From Liopterus haemorrhoidalis (taxonomy: Eukaryota > Arthropoda > Insecta > Coleoptera > Dytiscidae): DNA of 64,000 bases. The notes below the pieces were generated by a model, which was not told where the DNA came from, made no database searches, and worked only from the letters and a program-made list of their open reading frames with translations. The position numbers and the translations under genes were made by a program. Of the stretch, positions 55,727-64,000 are shown one piece after another. The stretch covers positions 20,884,474 through 20,948,473 of the forward strand of contig OZ020625.1 of NCBI GenBank assembly GCA_963971575.1, in the 5' to 3' direction. The first letter of the stretch is position 1. Every line of letters begins with the position of its first letter.

Positions 55727-56047
55727 TTCCATCTTCTAGTTTAATGACAAAACACTATCTTAGATTAGGTTAGGTTTGTAAGGGTTTGGTTAGAAGAAGC
55801 CGAGCGAAGCGAGCTACCCATCTTCTAGTTTAATGACAAAACAAACTCTAGATATATGAATCATTAAAATAATTTTGGAACCTGTTAGTTTATAACTGAT
55901 TTTAGGGTTATATTCACGTATAAATTAGGTTATGTTTTATCATAACGCTACTAGTTAATAGATGTCACTACTGTCTATAGGTAGTTTATTATAGATCAAT
56001 CAATAATTTTCTATAGGTCAACTATTAATTTACTATAGATCATTTTT
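55727..56047. other. Left part of the insertion in the mariner
   Basis: CCATCTTCTAGTTTAATGAC occurs twice (55729 and 55818), and TATAGGT-type motifs recur here and again at 56975-57025, on the far side of the T2 element. This looks like an AT-rich element into which T2 inserted. Not classified. Confidence 0.35.
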
Positions 56048-56968
56048 AGGGTTTTGTAGGTATGACCAACAAACCCTTATACTGTCATTTTGTCGTCTGT
56101 CTGTCTGTCTGTTCGGTAAAAATTGTAGCCAAACGGCTAAACCTAGAGAGTTGAAATTTGGCATGCTTATACAACTCTTTGACCCGCACATAGGAAAAAT
56201 ACTAAAACATCTAAAAAACATACCCCCCTAAAAATATAAACAAATATGTGCTCAACGAAAACAATTTTTTTTTTTTTTATTCTGAGTAGGGTATCAAATG
56301 AAAGCCCTTAGTACGTGGATTAACGATCAAATTTTTATTTTTGCAAAATAAATTATTTTGATGCGATTTTTGCCAAAACTGTGCAAAAAAAATTTTGTCC
56401 CACACCCTGTAGCCCAGATGGTTTGAACTAAGAATCTAAAAAAATTCTAAGTAATGTATATTGGTGTGAACCGGAATAGTACAACAGGAATTTTTGATCA
56501 GATTATGTTTTCGGAATATAACGCATTTTTTGTGGTTTTTGGTTCACAAAGTACAAAAGTTATACCAATGTAAGACACTCACATGCAAGGCGTGCGATAG
56601 CGTAATGGTTAGAGCACTGGTGTCGCAAGCTAAAATGCGCTGGAAACGAAGGGTTTCGAGTTCAAGTACGGAGTGAATTTTATTTTTTCTGTTTTTTTTT
56701 TTTTTGTATTTTTATTATGTTGAAATTATTTTGTCAAAATTCTAGTTATATTTTGACAAATGTTGCATTTATTTTTTAAGAGCGTAAATTTAATAACCAG
56801 TCTTATTATATGATTAACAGACGATAAATTATTTAAAAAATATCGTTCATTTTGCCGTGATTACTACAAAGTAAAATTTGTCTTACACACTTAGCATGCC
56901 GCCTTCACTTATTATATACCTGCGAAACCCTGAAATGTGTGAATATTCACACTTCACATCAATTTTTT
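56048..56968 (+). mobile_element. Helentron-like element, family T2 (copy f)
   Basis: AGGGTTTTGTAGGTAT after a T run (56048-56063), four GTCT units, and the conserved block. A tRNA-like segment follows, then the 3' subterminal ATACCTGCGAAACCCT and the perfect hairpin GTGTGAATATTCACAC (56937-56952). Ends at a T run. Confidence 0.7.
56590..56674 (+). other. tRNA-like segment inside T2 element
   Basis: Clear box A TAGCGTAATGG (56598-56608), weak box B around GAGTTCAAGTAC (56658-56669), then a T14 run about 25 bp downstream (56690-56705). It has the best box A of the four T2 versions; 30374-30458 has the best box B. Confidence 0.5.
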
Positions 56969-57252
56969 AATTATCTATAGGTAAATGATTGATTTTTCTA
57001 TAGGTAAAAATATAAAATTTCATAGGTAAGTTCTTCACCGATGGCATCATGGCTCTACCCGAAAAATGGCGAAACGATGTCGATAATAATGGAGCATATT
57101 TGATTTAAATAAATTAATTTTCACACTATAAAAAACCAGTTGAATTTTACTAAAAAAACACCACGAACTTTTTCCCAAACCTGTAATAAAAATAAATAAA
57201 TAAAATAAAGCAATATCGCCTGCAATTTTATTGACTTTGATGAATGTTTCAG

Positions 57253-57453
57253 CACATCTGGTTCATTTTCCCGTGCCTGAGATTATGGAAAATTAGCTGT
57301 TCTGTGTTCAAGAATTTCATCACAAGCTGTGCAAATTCTACTATAGTACCATGCATGACTGCCTTTGGCTACTTTTGGTCAAATATCAAGATTCAAAATC
57401 AGACAGTATCAACCTCACCTGATAGAAGAGATGACAAAGCCTTAATAATATAA
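57253..57453 (+). CDS. Cav: Caveolin, coding exon 3 and stop
   Basis: 66 codons after acceptor TGTTTCAG (57252), starting HIWFIFPCLRLWKISCSVFK and ending KALII, TAA. HIW continues the end of the intramembrane hairpin from exon 2 (LAFK|HIW), and FPC is the family's conserved Pro-Cys. Cys at PC, SC, SC and PC positions are in the right region for the palmitoylated cysteines of the C-terminal domain. SNIKI matches the SNVRI of vertebrate caveolin tails. The exon is phase 0 and fully open. The complete 151-residue protein is within the family's usual 130-180. Confidence 0.87.
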   Translation, partial: HIWFIFPCLRLWKISCSVFKNFITSCANSTIVPCMTAFGYFWSNIKIQNQTVSTSPDRRDDKALII

Positions 57454-57598
57454 TTTTTATCACTCATGAAATGTAAAAATATCTTAAAAAAATATCTGAT
57501 GTGACAGTGTTTAAAATTTTCAGCATTCCATGTACTTTTTTTTTTTGAATTTTACTTTTGGGTCACATTAACTGCTAGGGTAATTAGTGCCCTGGAAC

Positions 57599-57604
57599 AA
57601 TAAA
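57599..57604 (+). terminator. Candidate polyadenylation signal of the caveolin gene
   Basis: AATAAA 146 bp after the stop codon, the first canonical hexamer downstream. A mariner remnant begins at 57646, about 40 bp later, so the transcript probably ends at its edge. Confidence 0.5.
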
Positions 57605-57645
57605 TTTTAATTATAACTTAATTTACACATACTTATAAAGGGTGA

Positions 57646-58584
57646 TCCAAATTGGACTCCGGGATTTGAATTGCGCGCCATTTTCGTTTAGTGAATGTTG
57701 GAAGTTTGCATTTTTACAGTTGGTATTCAAACACATTGCATATCAATCATGCGCCGTGTACTGTGCAGTAACGCATAAATATCTTGCAAGTTTATTATGA
57801 AAACAGGCGATCAGTTACGATTACGCGAAGAAAACTTCGACCACTTTTTGGACGGAATAATGTTCCAAGCGAGCGTGCAATTCGTGAACTACTGCAAAAA
57901 TTTGAAACAAGTAGTATGCTTATTGATACACCAAGAGTTCGCTATCAACGCAGAGGTCGTTCAGGTGATAATATTGCTCGTATACGTGATAGTGTGCAAG
58001 AAGATCCAAGCACGTCAATCCGTCACCGTTTGCAGCAATTGAATCTTTCATATGGCACTACTCAACGAATTTAAAAAAGGACCTGCTTTTAAAGGCGTAT
58101 AAAATTCAACTGACGCAAGAACTGAAAGCAGCGGACCACCAGAAACGCCGTATGTTTGTGGACTGGGTTTTAGAAAACACAGAAGTTGATGTTGATTTTT
58201 GCAAAAAAATTATATGGAGCGATGAAGCTCATTTTCTTTAGAATGGGGTTGTTAAGCGCCAAAATTGTCGCATCTGGGGTATTGAAAATCCACATGCTAT
58301 TCAAGAAAAACCAATACATTCAAACAATGCACCAAAACAAACATCAGACGTGCAATTGCTGAAGTTGAACCGCATTTATTGGAAACGATTACGGAAAACT
58401 TCGCTAAAAGAATGGTATCATATCAGCAGAGTCGTGGACGGCATTTGGCCGATATCATATTTCATAAATAATTGCCAAGTCTGTACTTCACGCTAATAAC
58501 AATAAAATTCGGATTTTTCCAATATGTTGTGTTTTATACAATAATAAAAAAAAATCCTTTTTAAAAAAATTGGATCACCCTTTA
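57646..58584 (+). mobile_element. mariner-like element, deletion derivative
   Basis: TAAAGGGTGATCCAAATTGG at the left and TTGGATCACCCTTTA at the right, both beside TA. The transposase between them is shortened to the two HTH domains, the first catalytic motif and the very C-terminus. Confidence 0.82.
57784..58465 (+). pseudogene. mariner-like transposase, internally deleted
   Basis: VYYENRRSVTITRRKLRPLF, GRNNVPSERAIRELLQKFE (HTH), EDPSTSIRHRLQQLNLSYGT (second HTH), then shifted KRRMFVDWVLENTEVD, IIWSDEAHF (first Asp) and RIWGIENPHAIQEKP. The region with the other two Asp is gone. It ends AIAEVEPHLLETITENFAKR and a stop near 58470. Several frame changes. Confidence 0.8.
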
Positions 58585-58689
58585 TATATATGCTTTATTA
58601 CCCGTGGGTCTTTCGGCGTGCCGGGTTCAAACTATTACACAACAATTACCCAAATACATAATACATTATTTTACTTTACAAACTAAATT

Positions 58690-59101
58690 CTTATTCTCTT
58701 TTCTTCCCCTTGCCTCTCTCTTCCTTCCTGTTCCCAGTTCTTCGGTTATTCCTTCCTGTTCTTTCCCCACCATGGCTTCTTCCCCATCTTTGGACTCCTC
58801 CAATTTTCTCTTTTCCACAGCTCTGTCCATTTTCTCACTCAGTTCTCTTCGTCCTCTTTTTTTTCTTCACTTCTCTCCCCTTCCAGCCCTTTCTTCAACC
58901 CTTCCCCCTTTGTCCCTTTCTTCCTCCGCCATCCAGGTAACCTCATCCCCCTTCCTTCCTTTTCCCCCTTCTGCATCTCTCCGATCTTCTTCCTTCATTC
59001 CCATACACCTTCCTACTATCGTTCTCCGATCTCAATCTTCCGCCTTGCCGAAAATCCCGCATTTCCTCTAACTCGCCCCTATAGCGATTTGTAGCTTCAT
59101 G
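58690..59101 (-). pseudogene. LINE E ORF1 fragment, distal part
   Basis: Minus strand: HEATNRYRGELEEMRDFRQG followed by Arg/Glu/Lys-rich sequence with stops (KVYGNEGRRSERC, GGGRKGQRGKG, EKTELW-type). It continues the ORF1-like protein of 63444-63715 from the other side of the 4.3-kb insertion. On the + strand it reads as a long CT-rich tract. Confidence 0.6.
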
Positions 59102-59802
59102 TACACTGTAAAAAATCCATGTAATCCAACTAATAAAATTGTAGCGATTTTTACAATATTATTAGGAAACTTAAAAAACTTAAACGTTAAAAAATTTACT
59201 GTATTAGGAAAAATACAGTATTTAGTAAAATTGATTGTAATTTTACTAGAAAGTTGTAAATACCCATGAAAAATGTCATAATACCATATTTTTTGTAGTA
59301 AAAATTACTTCTAAATGTAAAATAATCTCAATTTTTCAACTACATTATAGTAATGTTACATTTTTATGTAAAGTCGCTCATGCGCGTATTGTTACGAGAC
59401 CGCGTGCTATCTACTATCCGTTGTCGCCATTACGTTTTGTTTATGCTGTGTTTGTAATACCATATGTTAAAAGTTTCGTATGGAATATTAATGTATTTAT
59501 CAAGTGTAAGCTCTAAAGTGTTATATTGTGCATCAGTATAGTGTATAGTGTATGGAAATATATACTTATCCTGTGTGTAGCAATAGTTTACAAGGATTGT
59601 AAAATTTACACCCTCACTGCAAATAATTTGTGATTTTAGTGTACAAGTGTTTTCTGATTAAAGAGACTGAAGTGAGACTGATTTGATATATATTTTACAT
59701 ATGTTATAAAAAATTAAATATTATTTATAATTTTTTTTAATAAAATGAATTTTTAAAACTGTTTGTGTAACTGTAAAATCCCATTATTGAAATATATATA
59801 TA

Positions 59803-61252
59803 CAGTTACTCACAAAATTGAGCGTACAAAAGTTTTAGAAATATACGTCTTAGGTAAAGATGCCTATAAAACAGATTATTTAAACCAATTATTTTTTATT
59901 TCTAAAATACATTTTAGATATACAAAAATATCATAAATGGTATAAAATTAAATAATATTTAATAAACATTTGTTAAAGAAAACAAAAAATGTATACATTT
60001 TCAGAGACACAAAATTGAGCGTACAAAAAGTAGTGATACTAATAAAATAATTAGAAAACAATCAGTTAATTTAAATTAATATTTTGTCGCGTCACCTTTT
60101 GCTTCTATTACTGCTTGAAGGCGATTTGGCATAGACTGCACTAATTTTCCACAAACTTCTGCTGGTATATTATTCCATTCTTCTTGAAGTTTCGTTTTAA
60201 AATCATTTTTATTAGAAAATGAATTTGTTTTTATCCGAACTTTTAATTCTGTCCATAAATTTCCAATTGGATTGAGATCATGCGATTGTGGCGGTGTTTT
60301 GAGTAATTTTGGTACATTGTATAACAGCCATTCCTTTACAATAAGCGCAGTATGTTTGGGATCGTTATCTTGTTGAAAGTAATAAACTGGTGGCATATCT
60401 GATTTTGCTGCAGTAGCCGTAAGATTATTTTTCAAGATGTTTAGATATTTCCATTTATCCATGATCCCTTCTATAGATACTAACTTACCTGGGCCGTTTG
60501 AGCCCATAGTACCCCACAACATTACTGATCCGCATCCATGTTTTTCTGCCGGAACGGTATTAACTTTTTTAAATTCTGTTTTGGGCTTCCACCAATATAA
60601 TTTGTCTGCTGTCTGACCCAAAAAAAATAATTTTTGTCTTGTCAGAAAAAATAACTTTATTCCAGAAGCTAATTGGTTTGTTTACATACATTTTTGCAAA
60701 TTCTAAACGTTTCTTTTTATTCGTTTTTGAAATCAATGGTTTCTTGCGTGCAATTCGACTATTGTAGTTATTTTCCGGAGTAGGTACTCGGCGGACTGTT
60801 TCTTCAGAAATTTGTTTATTTAATCTTTGTGACAATTCTGACATTAACTGAGGTACACTAATTTTAGGATAATAAATCTTTCATCCACAGTTGATAACAA
60901 TTTTTTTCTGCCTCTGCCCGTTTTGTTTTTCATAGTACCTTCATATTTAAATTTATTTATTATTTTTTGAATTGTGGAATGTCTTCGGTTTACTATATCA
61001 CCTATTTCACGCATTGTATGACCCCGGGCGTATAATTTAACTATTAGTTTTCGTGTAGATTCGTCAGTCTGTTTACGTTTATTTTACATTATAATATAAA
61101 CAAAATCACAGTACTTGAATGTGGCCTAATGCAAACTAAACTAATGAAAAAATCATCTGTTGCAATATAAAACCTATGCAATATAATTTTAGGAAAATAC
61201 AGGTCTTAAATCAATCAAAATTAACTAGTACGCTCAATTTTGTGAGTAACTG
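59803..61252 (-). mobile_element. Tc1-like DNA transposon
   Basis: CAGTTACTCACAAAATTGAG at 59803 and the inverse ending 61252, flanked by TA. The sequence CACAAAATTGAGCGTACAAA recurs internally near 60005-60025, as in elements with a second transposase-binding site. One minus-strand transposase gene, broken by two frameshifts. Confidence 0.88.
60076..61085 (-). pseudogene. Tc1-like transposase with lost catalytic Glu
   Basis: Full-length gene in three frame segments. KRKQTDESTRKLIVKLYARG and MREIGDIVNRRHSTIQKIIN (HTH; about 60850-61085), LNKQISEETVRRVP and VIFSDKTKI (first Asp; 60569-60844), then CGSVMLWGTMGSNGPG, YYFQQDNDPKHTA (second Asp) and SHDLNPIGNLW (60076-60621). The family has PIENLW: the catalytic Glu is Gly here, 34 residues after the second Asp. 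Even with the frames repaired it would be dead. Confidence 0.87.
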
Positions 61253-61803
61253 TATATATATATATATATATATACCTCCTAATAATTTTGTAAAGTTAGT
61301 TTTACACAGTTCAATTAATTGATCAACAAATTGATCAAGTTTTTTGTCAATTAATTGAAAAATTTATTGGTAACCTTGGGAACAAAAACTTTGCTTTACA
61401 CACATCAATTTATTTATCAATTTTTTTGAAAATTTTTACATTACCAACTGTAAAACATGTTTACGTATTTATCAAAATGAAAATATTGAAAAAATCTTCA
61501 CAAAATTACGAGCTGTGAACAAAAACAATAGAAATAACCTAGATGATGTTAAATTAGAACTTTTGCGGTTATGTTAGATTTGAAACCGAAACAAAAATAA
61601 TATGTTTCGAGGTTATGCTACAACTAAACAGTTGGCAATATCTTAACAGATAAAAATATACCTAGAATTCCCTAAAAAAATTGATGAAAAATTGACGAAA
61701 AATAGAACTTGTTCTATTTTCAAAATAAATTCAAATTTTTTGTCAATTAATTGATCAATTAATTGACGAAATTTTTACGCGTTACACACATCAATTAATT
61801 GAA

Positions 61804-62607
61804 TTTTGGCAAAACCTACCTAGAGGGCAAAAATATATTATTTTTTCGGACTCCAAAAGTATCATCCAAAAATTAAAATACCCAAACTTTCACCATAAAA
61901 ACTCTGCTTCTTTGTACGAAATCCTCGAACTCACAAATAATATAAATCAGTACGGTACAGTACTAAAGGTTGTTTGGATTAAAGGCCATGCTAACATAAG
62001 GCTAAATGAACAAGCAGATATTCTAGCCAAAGAAGCCATCACCACGGGGACAATCCTAGATAACCCTCTAGAAGTCCCGGATATATATACGAAATATAAG
62101 AACACAATAATATGCACATGGGAACAAGAGTATAAGCAATCAATTCAAACCAAAGGTTCGTACTATGGCACTATCCAAACTAAACTTCCACACAAACCTT
62201 GGTTTAATTCAGACACCAGCAGAAAGTACATATCCACCATATGCCGCATGCGCTTTGGACACACATACTGCAGACACCATCTCCATAAAATAAACATGAG
62301 CCCCACTCCCAACTGTACTTGTGATAACACCAGAATTGAAGATGTGAACCATATTGTATTCGCATGCCAAAAATATGAAAACAACAGGAACCAGCTATAC
62401 ACAAAACTGACATCCCTCAACATCTCACTACCCACAAACATACAACATTTACTATACCTAAATAAAGAAACAGTATTACTAACCATTTTTAACTTTATAG
62501 TACAAAATAGAATTAAGCTGTAGAATTAAGTTATTATGTAAGATACAATGTACTGGTTAATAGCCAGAGTAGCTAAAACCAATAAATATATTTTAAAAAA
62601 AAAAAAA
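61804..62607 (+). mobile_element. 5'-truncated RNase-H-type LINE with poly(A) and TSD
   Basis: Starts inside the RNase H domain and ends with a poly(A) tail (about 62593-62608). ATTAATTGAAT is present on both sides (about 61794-61804 and 62608-62618), the target duplication. A clean, probably recent insertion: its coding part is open to its natural stop. Confidence 0.85.
61805..62523 (+). pseudogene. LINE ORF2 C-terminus: RNase H and Cys/His region
   Basis: About 238 open codons with no internal stop. IIFSDSKSIIQKL (RNase H catalytic Asp), VVWIKGHANIRLNEQADILA with K-E-A (the terminal RNase H motif, His and Asp), then CRMRFGHTYCRHHLHKINMS and CTCDNTRIEDVNHIVFACQK (Cys/His cluster), closing with NFIVQNRIKL. 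There is no ATG at the natural position because the front of the protein was never copied. RNase-H-bearing ORF2 is typical of I- and Loa-like clades; I do not assign one. Confidence 0.85.
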
Positions 62608-62659
62608 ATTAATTGAATGTCAACTTTTGAATTAATTGAATCGTGTAAAACCCACTTAA

Positions 62660-63443
62660 CAAATATTTCTTTTAAGCTTGTCTGTTAATAATCTGATAGA
62701 ATTGTTTCAATTTTGCCTTTTATGACCTATTCAAGAATTTTAATTCAGTTTATGTTGAATTAGTCATTAGGCACAATAAAACAAGAAAAAAGAATGATGA
62801 AATATGTAATCAGATTACTATACATGTTTCACATTTGCATGTATTAAAATTGTTTCTTCTTTACCCTGTTCGTACACATGCCTATTTAATTGTTCATTTT
62901 TCACCTATACATACTTATGTATCTACTTTAAACGTATTATGATTAAAAATAGTCACCAACAAATTATTTCTGTTCGATTTTTATTAAATATTTACATTCA
63001 TGAACATTATAAATGTACATAATTCAAATATTTTGCAGAAATATATTTTATTGGTATATTTTCTTCCTCCAAAATATTGTGTACTATTTTTGCCCATAAT
63101 ACGCTTAGAGTAGATACCATATATGTACAAGTGAAAAATGAAAAACTAAATGGTTGGTGTACGAACAGCTTAAAGAAGAAACATTTTTAAGTAAAGTTCC
63201 TTAAAACTGTAAGTATACAATTGAATGGAAATCACCAAATAACTTTTTCATGTAACATTCCTCTATGAAGGTAAGTATACTTTTTATTGTAAATCATCTG
63301 TTTACAATTTTGGGTAAGTTTACTAAATGTGGGAAATTGCGTTTACACAAACTTGTACTATTACAACGCTATTGTAATATTACCATATCATTTGAAGGTT
63401 AAAAGGTAACCTACAATTATTGTAGTAAAAATTTTTTACAGTG
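62660..63443. other. Right part of the CACTG element, noncoding
   Basis: AT-rich, without open frames of note. Several GTAAGTATAC/GGTAAGTATACTTT motifs (63210-63290) repeat loosely. No gene seen. Confidence 0.4.
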
Positions 63444-63715
63444 TAGCCTTCTTCGCTTGTCTGCCTTTTTCCTTTTCTTCTCTCAGCATACCCCTTAGGT
63501 TGTTCTGTATCTCTCTCTCCTTCTTTGTTAAGTCATCATCAACATAGAGTTCCTTTCCTCTCAGCCTACTTTTCTGCATCTTCACTTCTCTTTTATCTTT
63601 ACACTTTTTCAATTGTACTATTCACATTTTCCCTTCTCCCTTTCCTATCTCCTGTATTCTCCGTACTTCTATTTCTTTTCCTGTTAAGTCCTTTATCATT
63701 CTTCTAATTTTTCAA
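63444..63715 (-). pseudogene. LINE E ORF1 fragment, proximal part
   Basis: Minus strand, in shifting frames: MIKDLTGKEIEVRRIQEIGK, RENVNSTIEK, KSRLRGKELYVDDDLTKKER and QNNLRGMLREEKEKGRQAKK. The RGKELYVDDDLTKKER stretch is characteristic of the ORF1-like, highly charged N-terminal protein that accompanies LINEs of the LINE D kind in insects. The continuation lies at 58690-59101, beyond the inserted CACTG element. Confidence 0.65.
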
Positions 63716-64000
63716 TTAAAGACCAATTTAAATGTTTTTAATTATTTTTTTGCCTGGTATTATAGTGATGTAATGTCGCTTCTAAAGTTAAATTTAAACA
63801 AAGTTTGATTTACAAAGTACATGTCCTTATTGCGATGGGATTTGTTTTATTTCAACGCAACTGCTCTTCACAACTGAAGATCATGTATCCATTAAAATAT
63901 TGGATGGTGGGTATTCGTTATAAGTTAGTTCGTAATGTTCTTTACGTAGTGATTCGAGTCCGACAGTTCATTCCGTAACATGGCAGTAATGAATTTTAAA
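63716..64000. other. Window edge, no feature recognised
   Basis: AT-rich sequence without open frames, paired repeats or splice-like coding. Nothing supportable. Confidence 0.4.

Larger units (their letters stand above)
54235..57183 (+). mobile_element. mariner (DD34D), duplicated internally and split
   Basis: Termini CAGATCTGGGAAATAGTTCG (54235) and, inverted at the right, CAGGTTTGGGAAAAAGTTCG (57183), then TA. The transposase gene runs from about 54428 to 57105 but carries a 364-bp tandem duplication and a ~1.3-kb insertion (about 55718-57027) that includes a T2 element. It ends only 69 bp before caveolin exon 3. Confidence 0.85.
61292..62659. mobile_element. AT-rich TIR element with TCAATTAATTGA repeats
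   Basis: Left AAAGTTAGTTTTACACAGTT and right (inverted) AAGTGGGTTTTACACGATTC, each followed by CAATTAATT. The motif TCAATTAATTGA/TTGATCAA recurs many times inside, so much of the element can fold back on itself. A truncated LINE inserted in it. Superfamily unknown. Confidence 0.6.
59104..63443. mobile_element. TA-flanked element with CACTG ends, filled by later insertions
   Basis: CACTGTAAAAAAT at 59104 and the inverse ending 63443, TA on both sides, inserted in LINE E coding sequence. CACTG ends are typical of CMC (CACTA/Chapaev-like) elements, but TA alone is not decisive. Its own sequence is about 59104-59800, 61253-61291 and 62660-63443 (noncoding). The rest is younger: a Tc1 element and a second TIR element with a LINE in it. 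Confidence 0.7.

Noticed and set aside
55770..55790. TTAGG-like telomere repeat (GATTAGGTTAGGTTTG)
   Set aside because: Only two units and isolated; no array, so not telomeric.
58604..59071. 155-codon Ser/Leu/Phe/Pro-rich open frame on the + strand
   Set aside because: It is the complement of the Glu/Arg/Lys-rich LINE E ORF1; the CT-rich bias keeps the opposite strand open.

Overview
The window is nuclear DNA from an insect with a large, AT-rich, transposon-saturated genome. A beetle or similar non-dipteran is my guess, and it is an inference only. The evidence is spliced coding exons with GT/AG borders, several classes of eukaryotic transposon (LINEs, a tRNA-derived SINE, mariner/Tc1, hAT, PIF/Harbinger, Helitrons), TA- and 8-bp-flanked MITEs, satellites, and no bacterial-style operons. 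The one recognisable host gene is a caveolin, a family that Drosophila lacks.

HOST GENE. The caveolin gene lies on the + strand in three coding exons: 10556-10630, 49238-49417 and 57253-57453. All joins are phase 0, and the protein is 151 residues. A TATA box (10377) and a polyadenylation signal (57599) bracket it. Intron 1 is 38.6 kb and intron 2 is 7.8 kb. Almost everything else in the window is transposon sequence upstream of, inside or downstream of this gene.

LAYOUT. 0.6-3.4 kb: 5'-truncated LINE (- strand). 3.4-4.5 kb: Helentron-like element (family T2). 4.9-7.3 kb: DD41D mariner with a nearly full transposase. 7.7-10.3 kb: repeat fragments and the caveolin promoter. 10.8-16.8 kb (intron 1): T1 elements, a 41-bp satellite, SINE, mariner and Tc1 remnants, a hAT piece. 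16.9-27.4 kb: Helitron H1, four LINE pieces with a T1 element inside one, then a second H1. 27.4-30.9 kb: broken mariner with a T3 element carrying about 149 GT units, then T2. 31.1-40.3 kb: two H2 Helitrons head to head around a TIR element. 40.5-49.1 kb: nested TA MITEs, hAT MITEs, a broken LINE and a 120-bp satellite. 49.7-57.2 kb (intron 2): T2 elements, one split by a PIF/Harbinger insertion, a hAT-type element and a mariner. 57.6-63.7 kb: mariner remnant and a four-level nest ending in a LINE ORF1.

HOW IT FITS TOGETHER. Three families (called T1, T2, T3 here) share one architecture: insertion into a T run, short subterminal inverted repeats, a microsatellite near the 5' end, and a hairpin just before the 3' end. 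This is what is known of Helentron-type non-autonomous elements. T2 copies also carry a tRNA-like stretch with box A/box B-like motifs and a downstream T run, suggesting a polymerase III unit; this is the most unusual thing I see. Many nestings can be ordered in time because the host element is cleanly split. No transposase or reverse transcriptase here looks fully intact, although two LINEs and one mariner are broken by only one to three lesions. Family and clade names come from recognising motifs by eye; no database search was run.
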